64,000 nt of DNA, taken from assembly GCF_029784155.1 (NCBI RefSeq), contig NC_073693.1, positions 150,414,843 to 150,478,842 of the forward strand. Direction: 5' to 3'. The first letter of the stretch is position 1. Each line of letters begins with the position of its first letter. Both the position numbers and the translations under genes were made by a program. Positions 43,634 through 55,650 of the stretch are shown here, piece after piece. The notes below the pieces were generated by a model. That model was not told where the DNA came from and did no database searches. It saw only the letters and a program-made list of their open reading frames with translations. The stretch is from Uranotaenia lowii (Eukaryota > Arthropoda > Insecta > Diptera > Culicidae).

Positions 43634-43881
43634 TGTCGAATCCGCCAGTTCCATTTAGATTCTAAATATTTTGCACTTAAACGAAAGCATCCGTATATTG
43701 CAATAGTCGTAGAACAACTGAATGTCTGCTCTGCTCCTGTTCGCGCATTTAGAATTTTTTCTTGCTCACTCTCAATGTACACGATGAAACGCGAAACCCA
43801 ATAACGCGTTATTTTATGACCACTTTTAACATTCTTATTATCTTTACGTACCCTTTTTATTCATTTCATCTATCCTCTACA
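43634..43881 (-). repeat. 5' LTR of the non-coding LTR element
   Basis: This is the same sequence as 41229-41476. In element sense it is the 5' LTR and is followed by the primer-binding site. TTGGC at 43882-43886 completes the target duplication. Confidence 0.9.
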
Positions 43882-44100
43882 TTGGCAACATTCGATTTTG
43901 GCGTCATCCGTTTAAACGTCCTTTAAGAAATTTCATAGTCTGATACAACGAACTGGGAGTACTAGCTTCTTTTGGAATTATAAGTCAGGAAGTTCATCAC
44001 AATCTTGAAAGAGAAGATGTTACAATTCCGAACGAGTGTAGTTAAAAAAAAACAGAGAGTTTATGAGTAGCGCCAACCGAAGTTTTAGGCGACTGTTCAT

Positions 44101-44878
44101 TAGACTGCCCCAAATTTGTATGGGAAATTCAAAACCTGTAAAATCTTATGCGCTGCAGGCTAAAAATGATCCTAGGCCTAGTACAAGATCTCATGCCAAA
44201 TTTGGGCCAGATCGGATCACGGGAAGGGGTCGCTCAACGAGCCTAAAGTTTGCATGGAATTTTGAGACATTTTGTTCGGGAGGAACATGAAAAACCTGTT
44301 TTTCATGAATAACTTTAGTTTCGTGGGCCGATTTCTTTCAAAAATGGGTTTTCTTAAAGCCTAAACTATGACAAATATTTCATCCGAAGACTGCATATCG
44401 AAAAGAGTTAAGATAAAAAAGATATTAGGCTTAAAAAAAGGGCTAACTTTTTTAAGGATGATATTCATCACTGTTAATGAGTCGGGGCAGACGAACATAT
44501 TGACACCTCATTAACAGTGATGAATACCACCGTTAAAAAAGTTAGCCCTTTTTTTGAAGCCTTATAACTTTTTTATCTTAACTCTTATCGAAATGCAGTC
44601 TTCGGATGAGATATTTGTCATAGTTTAGGCTTTAAGAAACCCCGTTTTTGAAAGAAATCGGCCCATGGGAACTAAAGTTATTCATGAAAAACAGGTTTTT
44701 CATGTTTCTCCCGAACAAAATGGCTCCAAATTCCATACAAATTTCAGGCTCGTTGAGCGACCCCTTCCCGTGATCCGATCTGGCCCAAATTTGGCATGAG
44801 ATCTTGTACTAGGCCTAGGAACATTTTTATTATGCAGCGCATAAGATTTTCAAAAGTCAGGTCATTTGGGGCACTCTA
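44101..44878. mobile_element. hAT-like foldback element, 778 bp
   Basis: The whole element is a long imperfect palindrome: arms 44101-44480 and 44508-44878 around a 27-base loop. The ends read TAGACTGCCCCAAAT and, inverted, TAGAGTGCCCCAAAT. CTGTTCAT flanks both sides (44093-44100 and 44879-44886) as an exact 8-base target duplication, which points to a hAT-superfamily transposase in trans. The loop includes GTCGGGGCAGAC, itself similar to the terminal sequence. Small frames in the arms are not genes. A transcript would form a hairpin of about 370 base pairs. Confidence 0.88.
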
Positions 44879-45908
44879 CTGTTCATGCGAATGCAAATAG
44901 GAATCCGTTTTTAACCGTATGTTTTTGGCTAAATCCATAAAGAAAGTTTTTAAGTAATTTTTTCATATAGTTTTTAATTTAAATTAATCAAAACCGATAT
45001 AAAACATAATATATGCATTAAATTTATTAGATTGGGTGAATTATACTGGTTAAGCGCAGTTTAAAAAAGTATTCTTAATTAAACTGCTTAAAACTACTAT
45101 AACTTTGCCAAGAAATAAAATTCATGCTAATATTATGATTAATTTCAGGTGATTTTTTCAAATAAAGTGATTTATATTAAATCATTGTTGTTTTATCCGT
45201 CTGCTGCATGAATTATGACAGTAGTAAAACAATTTTTTCGATTGTGGAAATAACTTACCCAGTTCACCTCTGACTAAGAAATGTATGTGAATGAAGTCGA
45301 ATTTCTTTGAAATAGTTTAATTCGATTAAAAAAGTTTAAAGTATTAAAAATAGAAACAATTTTGTAAACATGTATTTTTATTTAATAATTGAGATATTTT
45401 AATAGTTTTGTTTGTTTTACAAAAAAGAAAAAGGCTAAAAAGGTAAGTTTAGAATACTATATATCTATGATTTCGTACAATTGTAGTAGAAAGGGGATAT
45501 ATTCTCCTATTTCAATTTTTCCCTGGATTCCGAGAATTCCCGGGAACCGGATGATAAAATTTCCCAAATCCCGAGAACGTAAAAATGGTCGGGAAATGGA
45601 CACTCTAATTGCTACTTGATTACAATTTTTTTTTAATATCTTATTGCCTATAGCCAGAGTCTTCTATTTCTGTAGGTTAATTATACACTAAACAGCATAA
45701 ATAAATCGTACTTTAAATTTTTGCATCGCTTATTGGAATTTCTTTATAAGCTTATAAAAATTAAATTGGAAAGTCCCGCAAAAACTCACCCTGGGCTTTT
45801 CAAGAGCTCAATTTAGCCCTGACATGCGGAATACGTTAATCAGTTAATTTTTCAAATGTTTCAGTACCGACCCGACGTTTTTATTACCGAACGTTAATTT
45901 TGACCAAT

Positions 45909-45943
45909 AAGGCCGGAACAAATTTCAAATCCTTCTTTTGTCA
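45909..45943 (+). repeat. Solo copy of a MITE terminus
   Basis: GGCCGGAACAAATTTC plus CCTTCTTTTGTCA is the same terminus as that of the MITE at 30138. No inverted partner was found nearby, so this is a fragment or a one-sided remnant. Confidence 0.6.
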
Positions 45944-46359
45944 ATATACCACCGTAAAAATTCTGCTTATCTCAACTCCCGATTCATTTCAAATCATACC
46001 AACAATACTGCTAGTCGTCTAGTCCATCAAGCTCCATCAGAAAGTACAAATTTATTCTGATTATCGGTCCAAGAAATTCACTTTTGACCTTGATGAAATT
46101 CTAATTTTTTGATTTTGTGATCTTAGAATTTCCAAGCCGGTCATACGGTACCAAGTACTTATTTCTTGACCAAATCATCCAGAACACCTGAATTAATCCC
46201 AGATATTCGAAAATGGGCATCAATTCCCTTTATTTCCAAGATAGTGCTGCCATCTATGACTTGAAACTAGAGAAATAGTCTTTGACTATTTGAAAACATT
46301 TGAATTTTTGAATTTTTTTTAATTTGAATCCTGTTTTTAATTCAAATTAAGCCTGAAAT

Positions 46360-46655
46360 CTATATTTCGTCATTTTGCATCATACTAAAGAATGTTAATG
46401 AAGAAATCAAGCAGTTTAATAAAGTATTATAACTGAAATAACAAATTCCTAAACGCTAGAGGGGCATCTCTTAAAACCCCCTTTTAACACCATTAAAATT
46501 CTAGAAATCTTCTTAAAATGCAGTTATCTATTCAAATAGTTCGTAGAGCATTATTATTCACTTTTACACAGTTAATTTCTTGAAATAATCTTGTTTTTGT
46601 TGAAAACACAAGTGGTACTATTCTTATTTCACACCCTTTTTTCATATTATTAGTC
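46360..46655 (-). repeat. Fragment related to the element at 61907-62463
   Basis: On the minus strand, the ordered words AAATAAGAATAGTACCACTT, AAAAGTGAATAATAATGC, GGGGGTTTTAAGAG and CTAGCGT match the interior of the 61.9-kb element. It is a diverged, inverted fragment. Confidence 0.65.
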
Positions 46656-46810
46656 ACTCAATTATTTACTATTTGATTTTCTTAGTTATTTCACAGCATA
46701 AATTATGACAACCGTTTAAACTCCAAATTGCATTACGATAAGCGTTATTACAAAAAAGTTAAGAGCTTTCAAGTATTAATTATTTACTTTATTTACTTAT
46801 TTAAAACTTA

Positions 46811-48118
46811 GTTCTTTTAGAAATGGGACAGTTACGAATGCGTATATCTTTAAAATCATTCGTATGATCGAAATACTTTCTATGAAGGAAATGAAGGTAA
46901 TCTTATGATTATTCATGAAAAAATTGAATAAAAATATTTATCGCTTTTTGTTAGAAAAAAATCTACTTTGTTCCTGGTACCTCCCATCGGCCTGTGCACA
47001 CATTTTTCATTCATGATATTGACCAGTTTTTCAAACTTATACTTCGTCAAATCTGTATTTTAGATGGCTACATCCTCCTCCTTCAATTTCAGCTACTTTT
47101 TGGTCCAATACTTCTCTTTTAAAGGAAACTGAAGACAATTTAGCGGATACAGCTGTTTGAAAACTAACAAAACTTGATTATTTTTGAGCCACTTAAAGGC
47201 GTTTTTAATGGCATTTCTGCTGGCAAAATCTTTCAATAACAAAGTGAAATCATCATGAGATTGAACTTAAAGTTTAATCGGTTAGTATAGATCGTAGGCT
47301 GCGAAAGGTACATACAAGATTACTCTTTTTAGGCATTTTGAAACAGCGAAAACCAAAGTTTTTGTTTTGAAAATGGTTGTTTTTACAGGAGCAGAATTTT
47401 GGCAAATCACCATCTTTTATACAAAACAACCAGCAAATACATACTTTTATATGCTCGGAACCTTGCCACGAGCAGGCATGGTATAGGATTCAAACACTGG
47501 AATTTGTTTGAAAAAGGGTTTTTCTTAAGTTTTATCGTTCATCAGAAATCATCTGTCCCATTGTCTCGGTACCGGCTATACAGCTTACAATCTCTGGAAC
47601 TAGCAATAAACTGTGGTTTGAGGTAGGGTTTAAATGACTCATAACAAGGCAACACTCTCAGCTTATCGAAGATATTTTTTTTGGACATTTCAACGATCCA
47701 TCCAGTTTTTCGCTTATTCCAAATTAAAAATCCTGGTATGAGACTTGACTTCCCAGATGACCCTTAGCCGTAGTTTCCGATCATGTGCTTCACTCCAATG
47801 CTTGATTTGGACTTTAAGGACATTTTTGACAATGTTTGCATACTTTTACACCATTCACACACAGTAATTCTTTGAGTAATCAACGATTTTGTCAGCTATC
47901 AATTTTATAATGATGGATTTTAAAATAAACTGTGCAAAATCTTTTTTTTCTTTTTCTCTTTCATCGTAAATATCTACAAAAAGAGTAAATTCTTAAATTT
48001 GAAAAAAATAGCTCGGATAGTACTTTTTACAGGCAGCAAAATGCAGTTAAAATTTTGAATGTCCGATTACTAGTAAACGAGCTATTAGCAAAACAAAGTG
48101 TCCCATTTCTAAAAGAAC
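46811..48118 (-). mobile_element. Decayed Tc1/mariner element, 1,308 bp
   Basis: The terminus GTTCTTTTAGAAATGGGACA at the left and its inverted copy at the right are each bordered by TA (46809-46810 and 48119-48120). The minus strand holds scattered transposase remnants, including a segment reading YPLNCLQFPLKEKYWTKK that corresponds to the proline/EKYW region around the catalytic Glu in Tc1/mariner transposases, with several stops and frameshifts. The protein is dead. The terminal repeats are well kept. Confidence 0.8.
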
Positions 48119-48643
48119 TAAACTTTACTTATACTTCACTAATCTAGTTTATTAAAAATAGTACCAATGTTTTTACAATCGGCAAATAAAAAAAATTGGT
48201 TTCAAATGGATTCATTAATGATTTCAGATAATTCAACCCTCCAAAACTAACTTGCCAGCTGATTTTTTAAATTTTATGTATAGAAGATACTTCTTAAAGC
48301 AATATTCTTTGTTTTAACTGCGTATTACCTGTAACTAGTTAAGTATTTTTTTAATATTCATGGATTTTGATGAAAATTTTGAGTCAACCAGTTCAATTAA
48401 TACTATCGAAAGCTAAAATTTAGGATTTATCACCACTAAAACTTTTTTTTTACACTTTTCGAATGAAAAAATTTCCAAAAAATATTTTGTTTGGGGCTAA
48501 CCGACCAAATATTTTAACTTTTGGTGGAAATGAACCGGAAAAAGCTCTACTTTCCGCCCGCCCATGCAAATACTATTGTTACTGTATATTTATTTTCTTT
48601 ATGAATTTCTAAACCACCCTAACCCCCCTCCTCCTCCCCCATG

Positions 48644-49529
48644 CACTATGGGGCAGCTCCATACAATGAGGCGGCAAAAAGTATGAATAGGTGTTTTGGA
48701 CTATTTTGTTACTTTTGAAAATTTTGTATGAAAATTACTATTTTAACTGACTTAAAATAAATTCTAACAAGAATTTTGCATAAATAGGTTTTAAAGTGCG
48801 ATGCTTGGTGTTATTTTTTGACCCAACTTTTTATTTCTTTTGAAAACCAGGTTTTGGACTAATTGATCATTAAATGATAAATAACATCAAGTCATTTCAT
48901 GAAACTCAAGAAAAAGATGTGTGAAATGATTGATCAATCATGAGAAACATTTTTTTTGACAAACCAACATCAACTTTGTTGAATTTTTACTCATTAATGG
49001 GTAAAAATTACCCATTTGCATGATATTTTCAGCTTTATTTAACTATAACTCAAAAAACGGTGCTTTAAGGTGCCTCGAATCTCTTTCATTGTATTTTTAG
49101 GACTTGAATATAGATCTCGATAGTGAAAAGAGTATGGGGAAATGCGGGAATTTTTTTTCGGCAAGCCTTTCAAGTTTCTGATTTAAAAAAAAAAATTATT
49201 TACTCTTTTTTTATCATAGATCAATTTAGAGTGTAAAAATTTTAAACGGTTCAAATGATAGCTTCAAATATAAGCATTCATATGATGTACTTTGAATTTA
49301 AGAAAAAAATGTTTTCCATAGAAATATATGTGATTTAAATTTTTTTCTTCATCATATAAATTTTTAAATTTTTCAAAGTCTGGTGCCTGTGGTGCGTTCA
49401 GTATTCAAGATAATGAGTTGAAAAACTGGGAATGTTTTAGTTAAATATTAAGTTATTAACTAGTAAAAATAAAAAAGCGATCCGATAAAGTTCAGTTTTT
49501 GACATTTTGCCGCCTCGAACCCCATAGTG
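48644..49529. mobile_element. MITE with CACTATGGGG termini
   Basis: CACTATGGGG with GAGGCGGCAAAA a few bases inside occurs at both ends in inverted orientation. CCATG at 48639-48643 and 49530-49534 is a 5-base target duplication. The 886-base interior is AT-rich and non-coding. The superfamily is uncertain. Confidence 0.75.
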
Positions 49530-49534
49530 CCATG

Positions 49535-52500
49535 GACCAGTCCTTCGCATGGGCCTGATTGTTGATATTAGTGACTCTGATAGAAAAAATTATAAAAATG
49601 CGATTTTTAGAGAAAAATTGGTTTCACCGAATGATTTAGATTCGATAATGAAATTAAAAAAATCTGATTATCTTATGGCCTCAAATAAAGATTTAAAGAG
49701 GTTATCTAGCAAAATCGGTTAAAAATTCAATAAGTTTTGGTTACTCAACCACAACAGTTTTTTTTTGTACTATTGAATAATTCAGCGAACCGCAGTGTCC
49801 TTATCTTAGTAGAGGAAGGAATAAAAATTATAAATGTACTAATGTGTATTAATCTTAGTATAGGAGGAAATAAAAATAATAAATCCCACTCGCTTCAAGC
49901 TTAGATTGATAAATAACTTACCAGAAAAATCTGACCATGGGAAGAAGTTGCATGAATCTCAAACGTGAATAGGAGTTCGGTAGGAACAAAAAAAATGGGT
50001 TTTCATTCATAACTTTTTTCACTAGCCGATTGCTTGTTATGAATGTTTTAATGAAGTTCTATTGAGACAAACATTTCATCATCAAATTTTTGTCTAGCAT
50101 GCAAGGAGTACTTTGAGGCCAATAAAAAACCAGATTTTTTAAATTTAACCTTCGAATCTAAAACGTTTGGTGAAACAAAATTTCTCTCTAGAAAAATGAG
50201 TTATTTATCGTTTTTTCTATCGATACGATATATTTGAATCTAAGTATAAGTAATTATTTTTTCAAACTTTCATATTTGGAGCATAACTCAAAAATGGTGC
50301 TACTGAGATTTTTTGGAATTTGATTTTCGGATTTCACATTAAAAGTTATCTTCAGTTTACTTAGTTGAAAAATGCTGTGAACTAGTGTTATTACCGAACC
50401 TGGTAAAAGTTTGGTAAATAACTAATCTGTGAAATGAATAACCGAACTCGTAGTTTCCCTGTTAATATGTAGGTCAGTATTGCCAAAGTACAAAGGATTA
50501 CAAGGCTTATGTGAATTTATCTCAAAAGTTAAAAATGGCCTTCAGTATTAACCAAAACTCATTGTCTAGAGTTCGCTCAGCTTAAATTAGTTACCCAAAA
50601 ATAGAAACTTGCTGACAAAAACTTTTTCGGAAACATGAACTTTCCAATCAATGCCAACTCACAGAAATATTTGTATTCAGCATTTTGCAAGTATGTAGCA
50701 AACACAAGATTGAAATGAATTATTGAAAGGTTGACTTTCTACCAATATTTTTATAGTTACTTGCCATAGATATGAATGTTTCATTTCAAAGTTCGAAAAT
50801 TGAGGTGCTGCTAAATAAAGTGGTCCTAGTGTATGTAGGTCTACAAGACTAATATTCTAGGAAGAACATCATGTTGAAAATATTCTTATTTGTTCAACAA
50901 ACATTTCTCTTTCTAATCAGTTGAATTTATTCGAATGCTACAAATAATTCGATAGAAATTAAATTATGATTCTTTTTTTTACATTTTCTTTTTGATTCAC
51001 AACTTACAAATATGTTATGATTTAACATGAAATAAAAAAAAAACAACACAAACACACATACAGAGCTGCCAGATAACGCGATAAAGAAGGCACCCTCAAA
51101 TAATTCAACATAACTTAAGCATGTGTTGTTATGGCAGGCAGTTTTATTATTGTCATTTTCTTACTCGCTATAAATTGCTAAAGCACATAACAACGAACCT
51201 ATGCTAACCTGTAGTTGGATGCCTACAGGTACCTACTCGAATTTGGCTTATGGTGACACCAATTTTGCAGATATTACCTGGATGTGGAACTCTGTTGAAA
51301 GAGGCATTTTGGTCCAGTGAATGATTCTCAAAAGATTTTTTTTTATTTAAACTAAACTTGCTTAAAACGTTCCCTTTTTAATTTGGCCATTGAATTCTAT
51401 TTTAAATTTGCAATAAAAGTTGAATCAAACATCTATATTTCTGTCATAAAGCGTCACAAAAACAAGACTGCAACTCATATAGGCTTTAAAGGGTGCAATA
51501 AACCTGTTGGGGACTATTTAGTTCTTTCAAACTTGAGCACCACTGTCAATCTCCTGCGAAAAGCTAGTGTGATTTGCAAGAAGGGGCGTTAAGACCTTCG
51601 CGAGGGTAGTGACAATAATGTCTGCTGCTAATGGTTATGACTTCGAGGTGTTGCTGCTCGATGATATAACATAGCCATTGCTGGGGATCACTTCGCGTCG
51701 GCCCAGACAAGCATGATCAAGGCACTTCTCGCTGATCATTCATGGCATGAGGCGCAGGGATTTTCCGCGTTTATGATCCCATTGAAAGGTGCTATCACTT
51801 TAACTGCTGAAGGGTCTTGACTTTTGTTTGGGTATGTTTTGCGCTCTCTGCAACAATGATTGATTGATCTTTTCCTTTGAGGCTCAAATGAAGATATTGT
51901 AGCAGACGTTAGGATCATTGCGCTAGTTGTTTTTTGCATCGCCCACAATTTGTGTACCTTTATAGCACATTAAGCCGGATAATCACCGCAAGCCATTTTG
52001 AGTCGTATTGTGCAAATTTTATGACCGATCACAGTTTGTACATTCCAGAAGTAATGGACATTTTCAATTTGGAAGATTCGTTTCGATAAAATTCCTTTCC
52101 AGGAACAAATTTAAATGTTACTTAATCCCAGAATCACCGTAACGTCTTCATTGAATATTAAACTGTTCATTGAATTTCGCCCCGGACTTTAGGGCATCCC
52201 GATCGATTAGGCACATTTCCACATCCATTAATCATGAAGCCGCAAAGCGCGCCAACAAACAACAGATGTCGGCCAAAATGGTAAAGACCTAGAAACCCAC
52301 TAATTTGCAAAAGGCATGATTATGAATTATGAGCCGGTTGGGTCAATAGCCATCTAAATAACAATCTCTCAAATAGTACACATCCACCGATTGCCGGAGC
52401 TATTAGACAATTGTAGTAGGACTTCGCCTTTTGGACCACCGAATTCGCCAGTTTTAACTCGGGGAGGTGAAAAACATTCATCGTCCGTTTTACTCCAAAA

Positions 52501-52990
52501 AATGGCGAACGAATATATGTATATACTTAGGCACAGTCCATAAGATAGAGTCAACTTGAGAATAGAGAGTCGTTAATCGAACTGCGAGATACCTAGGGGC
52601 GGATGATGGATCACAAGAGTGCTACTGGGTGAACCAAAAAAGAAATGAAGGAAAATCGATTAGGTCGTGCTGCCGTCACGAAATATGGGAAATAAATTAG
52701 GAAAGCGTAACTTGTGGTATTGCAATAAATTTCCCAAACTTTTGATGTATGGAGCTATTATTGATTTCTTGGAACAAAGATGAAATATGAGTTTTATGAA
52801 CAATCTGATATGTACAAGGATTCACTTTAGTTTTTTAATCCAATTGGAATCGTCGTATTTTAAAAAACTTATTTTTTGTATTAAATAAAATAAGAGTCGA
52901 CTTATGTATAGTGATTGACCTCCTTGTTTTTCTTTTAAATGTAGAGCAGTTAACACTGTTAACTTAACAGTCTGCTATCTGTTCAAAGGA
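49535..52990. other. AT-rich DNA with two more complex blocks
   Basis: Most is plain AT-rich sequence. About 51590-51960 and 52140-52560 are less AT-rich and contain homeodomain-type words (ATGATTGATTGATC, TCCATTAATCATG, CATGATTATGAATTATGAG). No coding frame stands out. These blocks might be regulatory. Confidence 0.3.
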
Positions 52991-53006
52991 ATCAGTGTTA
53001 GTATTA

Positions 53007-53859
53007 GGGGAAAAGTTCATATAACGCCCCATGTGGCTAATACGCGCCACCCTTGTTTTGAAGAATCTGAAACATTTTAAGCCTGCAAAATATTACCAAT
53101 TTGTTTTAAATGCTGTTATTGGTCATGGCAAGTATGAATTTTTCCTTAAATTGCCCCTGTGTCGTGATAATTTCACAATTTAGGTTTTTCTTCATTTTGA
53201 TCTAAATTTTAAAACACTTTCAATAAGGTGTCACCAAGCAGAGAAAAACGAATAAGACAATATTTTTTGACACATCGATAGAGGAGAATCTAAACTATGA
53301 TTTAATGCTAAAAAATCATACTAAACTCGCTAAGGTATGCTTTTTATGGGTATGTTCTATCATGGTCCATGCGCTCGTTATAACGCGCCAATCGCAGTAG
53401 GCTGAAAATAGCATTATTTTTTCAAAAAGGCCAATTTTCATTGAAAACGAAAAAAAGTCTAAATCCATATTTTGAGCGTTAATTCAGCCAAAAAAATCTA
53501 CTTTTATTTTTTTTTTAAATTTTGATTTGTCCATTTTGATTTTCTTTTCAGTCAAAATGTCTGTAAGTATTGGTGTGTTTTCGGTCTTCGGCTGCTTTCG
53601 GGTGTGTTCGGCTGCTAGGCGCGTATTGAATACACAGCGGCGCGTATTTGCAACACAGTTTTGTTCTGTGGCTTTGAATAAGGTTTTAAAAAATCAAGTT
53701 TTTGAAGCAACTATAGCAATTTGAGTAATAAAAAAATCATACGCATTTGTAGAAAACAATTTTCTCCAACGATTGCACCCATTTTTAACACAATTTGTAC
53801 GTGGAATACATAGAAAATCAGCGATTCGCTTATGTGGCGCATAATAGGGCATGTTCCCC
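53007..53859. mobile_element. TA-flanked MITE with GGGGAA termini
   Basis: The left end is TA|GGGGAAAAGTTCAT and the inverted right end is TA|GGGGAACATGCC, with TA at 53005-53006 and 53860-53861. Both ends carry CATGTGG/CACATAAG and GCGCCA words. Non-coding, with the architecture of 17827-18701. Confidence 0.6.
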
Positions 53860-54425
53860 TATTTGGTTTCTGTTTTGTTGATCATACATAACCTCTTTTT
53901 CTTGTTCCGATTATGACATTGGCCATTACTTATTTTTTCCTCCCGATATGGTTTTCTTTTGTCGTCGGCTTGTGCTAGTGGCAATGAAAAAATATCCGTC
54001 TATTACCCACCCGGCTTTAACAAGAAGCCGACAGACAGACAGAAGAAAGGAAACACTCGATGATCGAAACGAGTTGAGAGCTTTGGGCGTCGTCTCAGTC
54101 ATCGTCGATTATGTCACATGGCATTGAAATTGAAGTCAATCACAGTAAGCGAAAAAATGACGGCTACCGTTTGAAAAGAGATCAACGAACTTCAAAGGAA
54201 TCATTCGAACTTTTCTACGTACCTACAGGAAAACAAATGGCTTAGGCGTATTCCATTTTGAAAATATTCTGGAACTGAACTTAAAGTCACACAAAAACAC
54301 AAAAACGATCCTAAAAAGAATTAAGCTAAGTCTTATATTTCGCTTATTGAGTTTTTTATGGTTTTATCATGTCAATGATTCTTGTGATATGAGATGATTT
54401 GATTGATTCAGGATTTTGAAAAACT

Positions 54426-55147
54426 GTGGGGAAACGTGGGCCAACAAATCCCAATTGACTAGACAACATGCAATGTTTTTGAGTTGACCCAAAACTGAAA
54501 TTTCATAGTTCATTTAGTTATTTTAAAGCAATTTCAGATGAGGAAATGAAAAAGAGAGTTGTGTATGATCGAATAGTTCCTAGTTACTGGTTCGCGAACG
54601 TATATATTCCTTATATGGGATTTATGTTCGTCTCTATCGCATTGGAAAGATGGACAAAATATTTTTCACAACTCTTTATTTGGCATAAGAAAACTTTGCA
54701 GACACCAAAAACGTATTTTAAGTTCTGAATGTGTATAAAAACATAAAAATATAGGTGGTCCAAGATACCCCACAAAATGTGGCGAACGATTCCCCACAAG
54801 CTATGATTGGTTGCGTTTATGTTACTTATTAATGTTTCATCAAAAATTCCTTTTCGTCGTGAAAGAACATGGCAAAACTAAGATCATAAGCATATGAGCA
54901 TATTTTTGTTATGAACTTTAGGTCTCCAACGGATGCAATTTTGCGGGTGCTTGTTTAATTATGAATGTACATTTTTCTAGGCTAGTTAAATAAAAGAAGC
55001 ATATAATACGTACATAAGTCAACAACACATAGAAAGACATGCTTACGCAAATCGACGACGATGACAGTTGCATTGAAATTTTTATCTCAACACACAGCTG
55101 AGATATTTAGAGTGGCCCACATTTCCACATGGTCCACGTTACCCCAC
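54426..55147. mobile_element. MITE with GTGGGGAAACGTGG termini
   Basis: GTGGGGAAACGTGGGCCA at the left and inverted GTGGGGTAACGTGGACCA at the right frame 722 bases. Related words (GGTCCAAGATACCCCAC, GATTCCCCAC) recur inside. No target duplication was clear, and no gene was found. Confidence 0.6.
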
Positions 55148-55384
55148 TCTCCGCTACATATTCGATCGAATTTAAACTACTTCAATTTGTAAATCATATG
55201 AAAAATATTGCACCGTGGAGGTTATGTCGCGTTTTCTCGAAACTATCGTTTAGGCACTTACCCCCCTCTGATCCTAGCGGAACAAATCATTTGACACATT
55301 TCGTAATATTTTATTTTCATGCTACGGATAACAAGCAATCAAATTAGTAGTCAGAGACGCTAAAATAAAAATCAATATTTTAAG

Positions 55385-55650
55385 ATAGTTATTTATAAAA
55401 CAATATGCATAAAGATTATGTTTCCAGTACAAGCAGTAAATTCATCCAACAAGACTTGTCGAGTTGGATAACTACGTCGAGTACTGAAAAATTCAAGTTT
55501 CGCAACGAATTGCATAAAAAAATTTATGCAAATTCGGAAAATTCCATTAAAAATCCATTAATCAACCTACAGGAAGAGCATCTCAACGCATAACTGCATG
55601 TGGGCGGCCATGTAAATGACCGGAAATTTCAAGTAGGTCGTTGACGGTAC
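55385..55650 (+). repeat. Dispersed repeat, related to 25720-25935
   Basis: This is the second diverged copy of the repeat at 25.7 kb, sharing ATAGTTATTTAT, GTCGAGTACTGAAAAATTC, ATGCAAATTCGGAAAATTCC and CAAGTAGGTCGT in the same order. The 62-codon frame here is incidental. Confidence 0.55.

Larger units (their letters stand above)
41229..43881 (-). mobile_element. Non-coding LTR retrotransposon (TRIM/LARD-like)
   Basis: Two direct repeats of 248 bases, TG...CA in either reading, flank a 2,157-base interior, and the whole is bounded by TTGGC at 41224-41228 and 43882-43886. I saw no difference between the LTRs, so the insertion is recent. The orientation is minus: next to the right LTR is a primer-binding-site-like TGGCGCAGTTGAGA, and next to the left LTR is a purine tract. 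The interior is strongly pyrimidine-rich on the plus strand (A/G-rich in element sense) and has no gag or pol frame, so the element must be mobilised by proteins from elsewhere. Confidence 0.88.
40689..45607. mobile_element. TIR element hosting two nested insertions
   Basis: The left end TAGAGTGTCC and the inverted right end TAGAGTGTCC lie at 40689 and 45607, each with GGGAATTCCCG-like sequence close by. The flanks ATTGCTAT (40681-40688) and ATTGCTAC (45608-45615) match at 7 of 8 bases, as for a hAT-type 8-base duplication. Removing the LTR element and the foldback element leaves about 1.5 kb. No transposase was recognised in what remains. Confidence 0.6.

Noticed and set aside
45137..45160. 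ATTTCAG|GTGATT as a third ratchet site
   Set aside because: The upstream tract is not pyrimidine-rich and GTGATT is a poor donor; it is also inside a transposable element.
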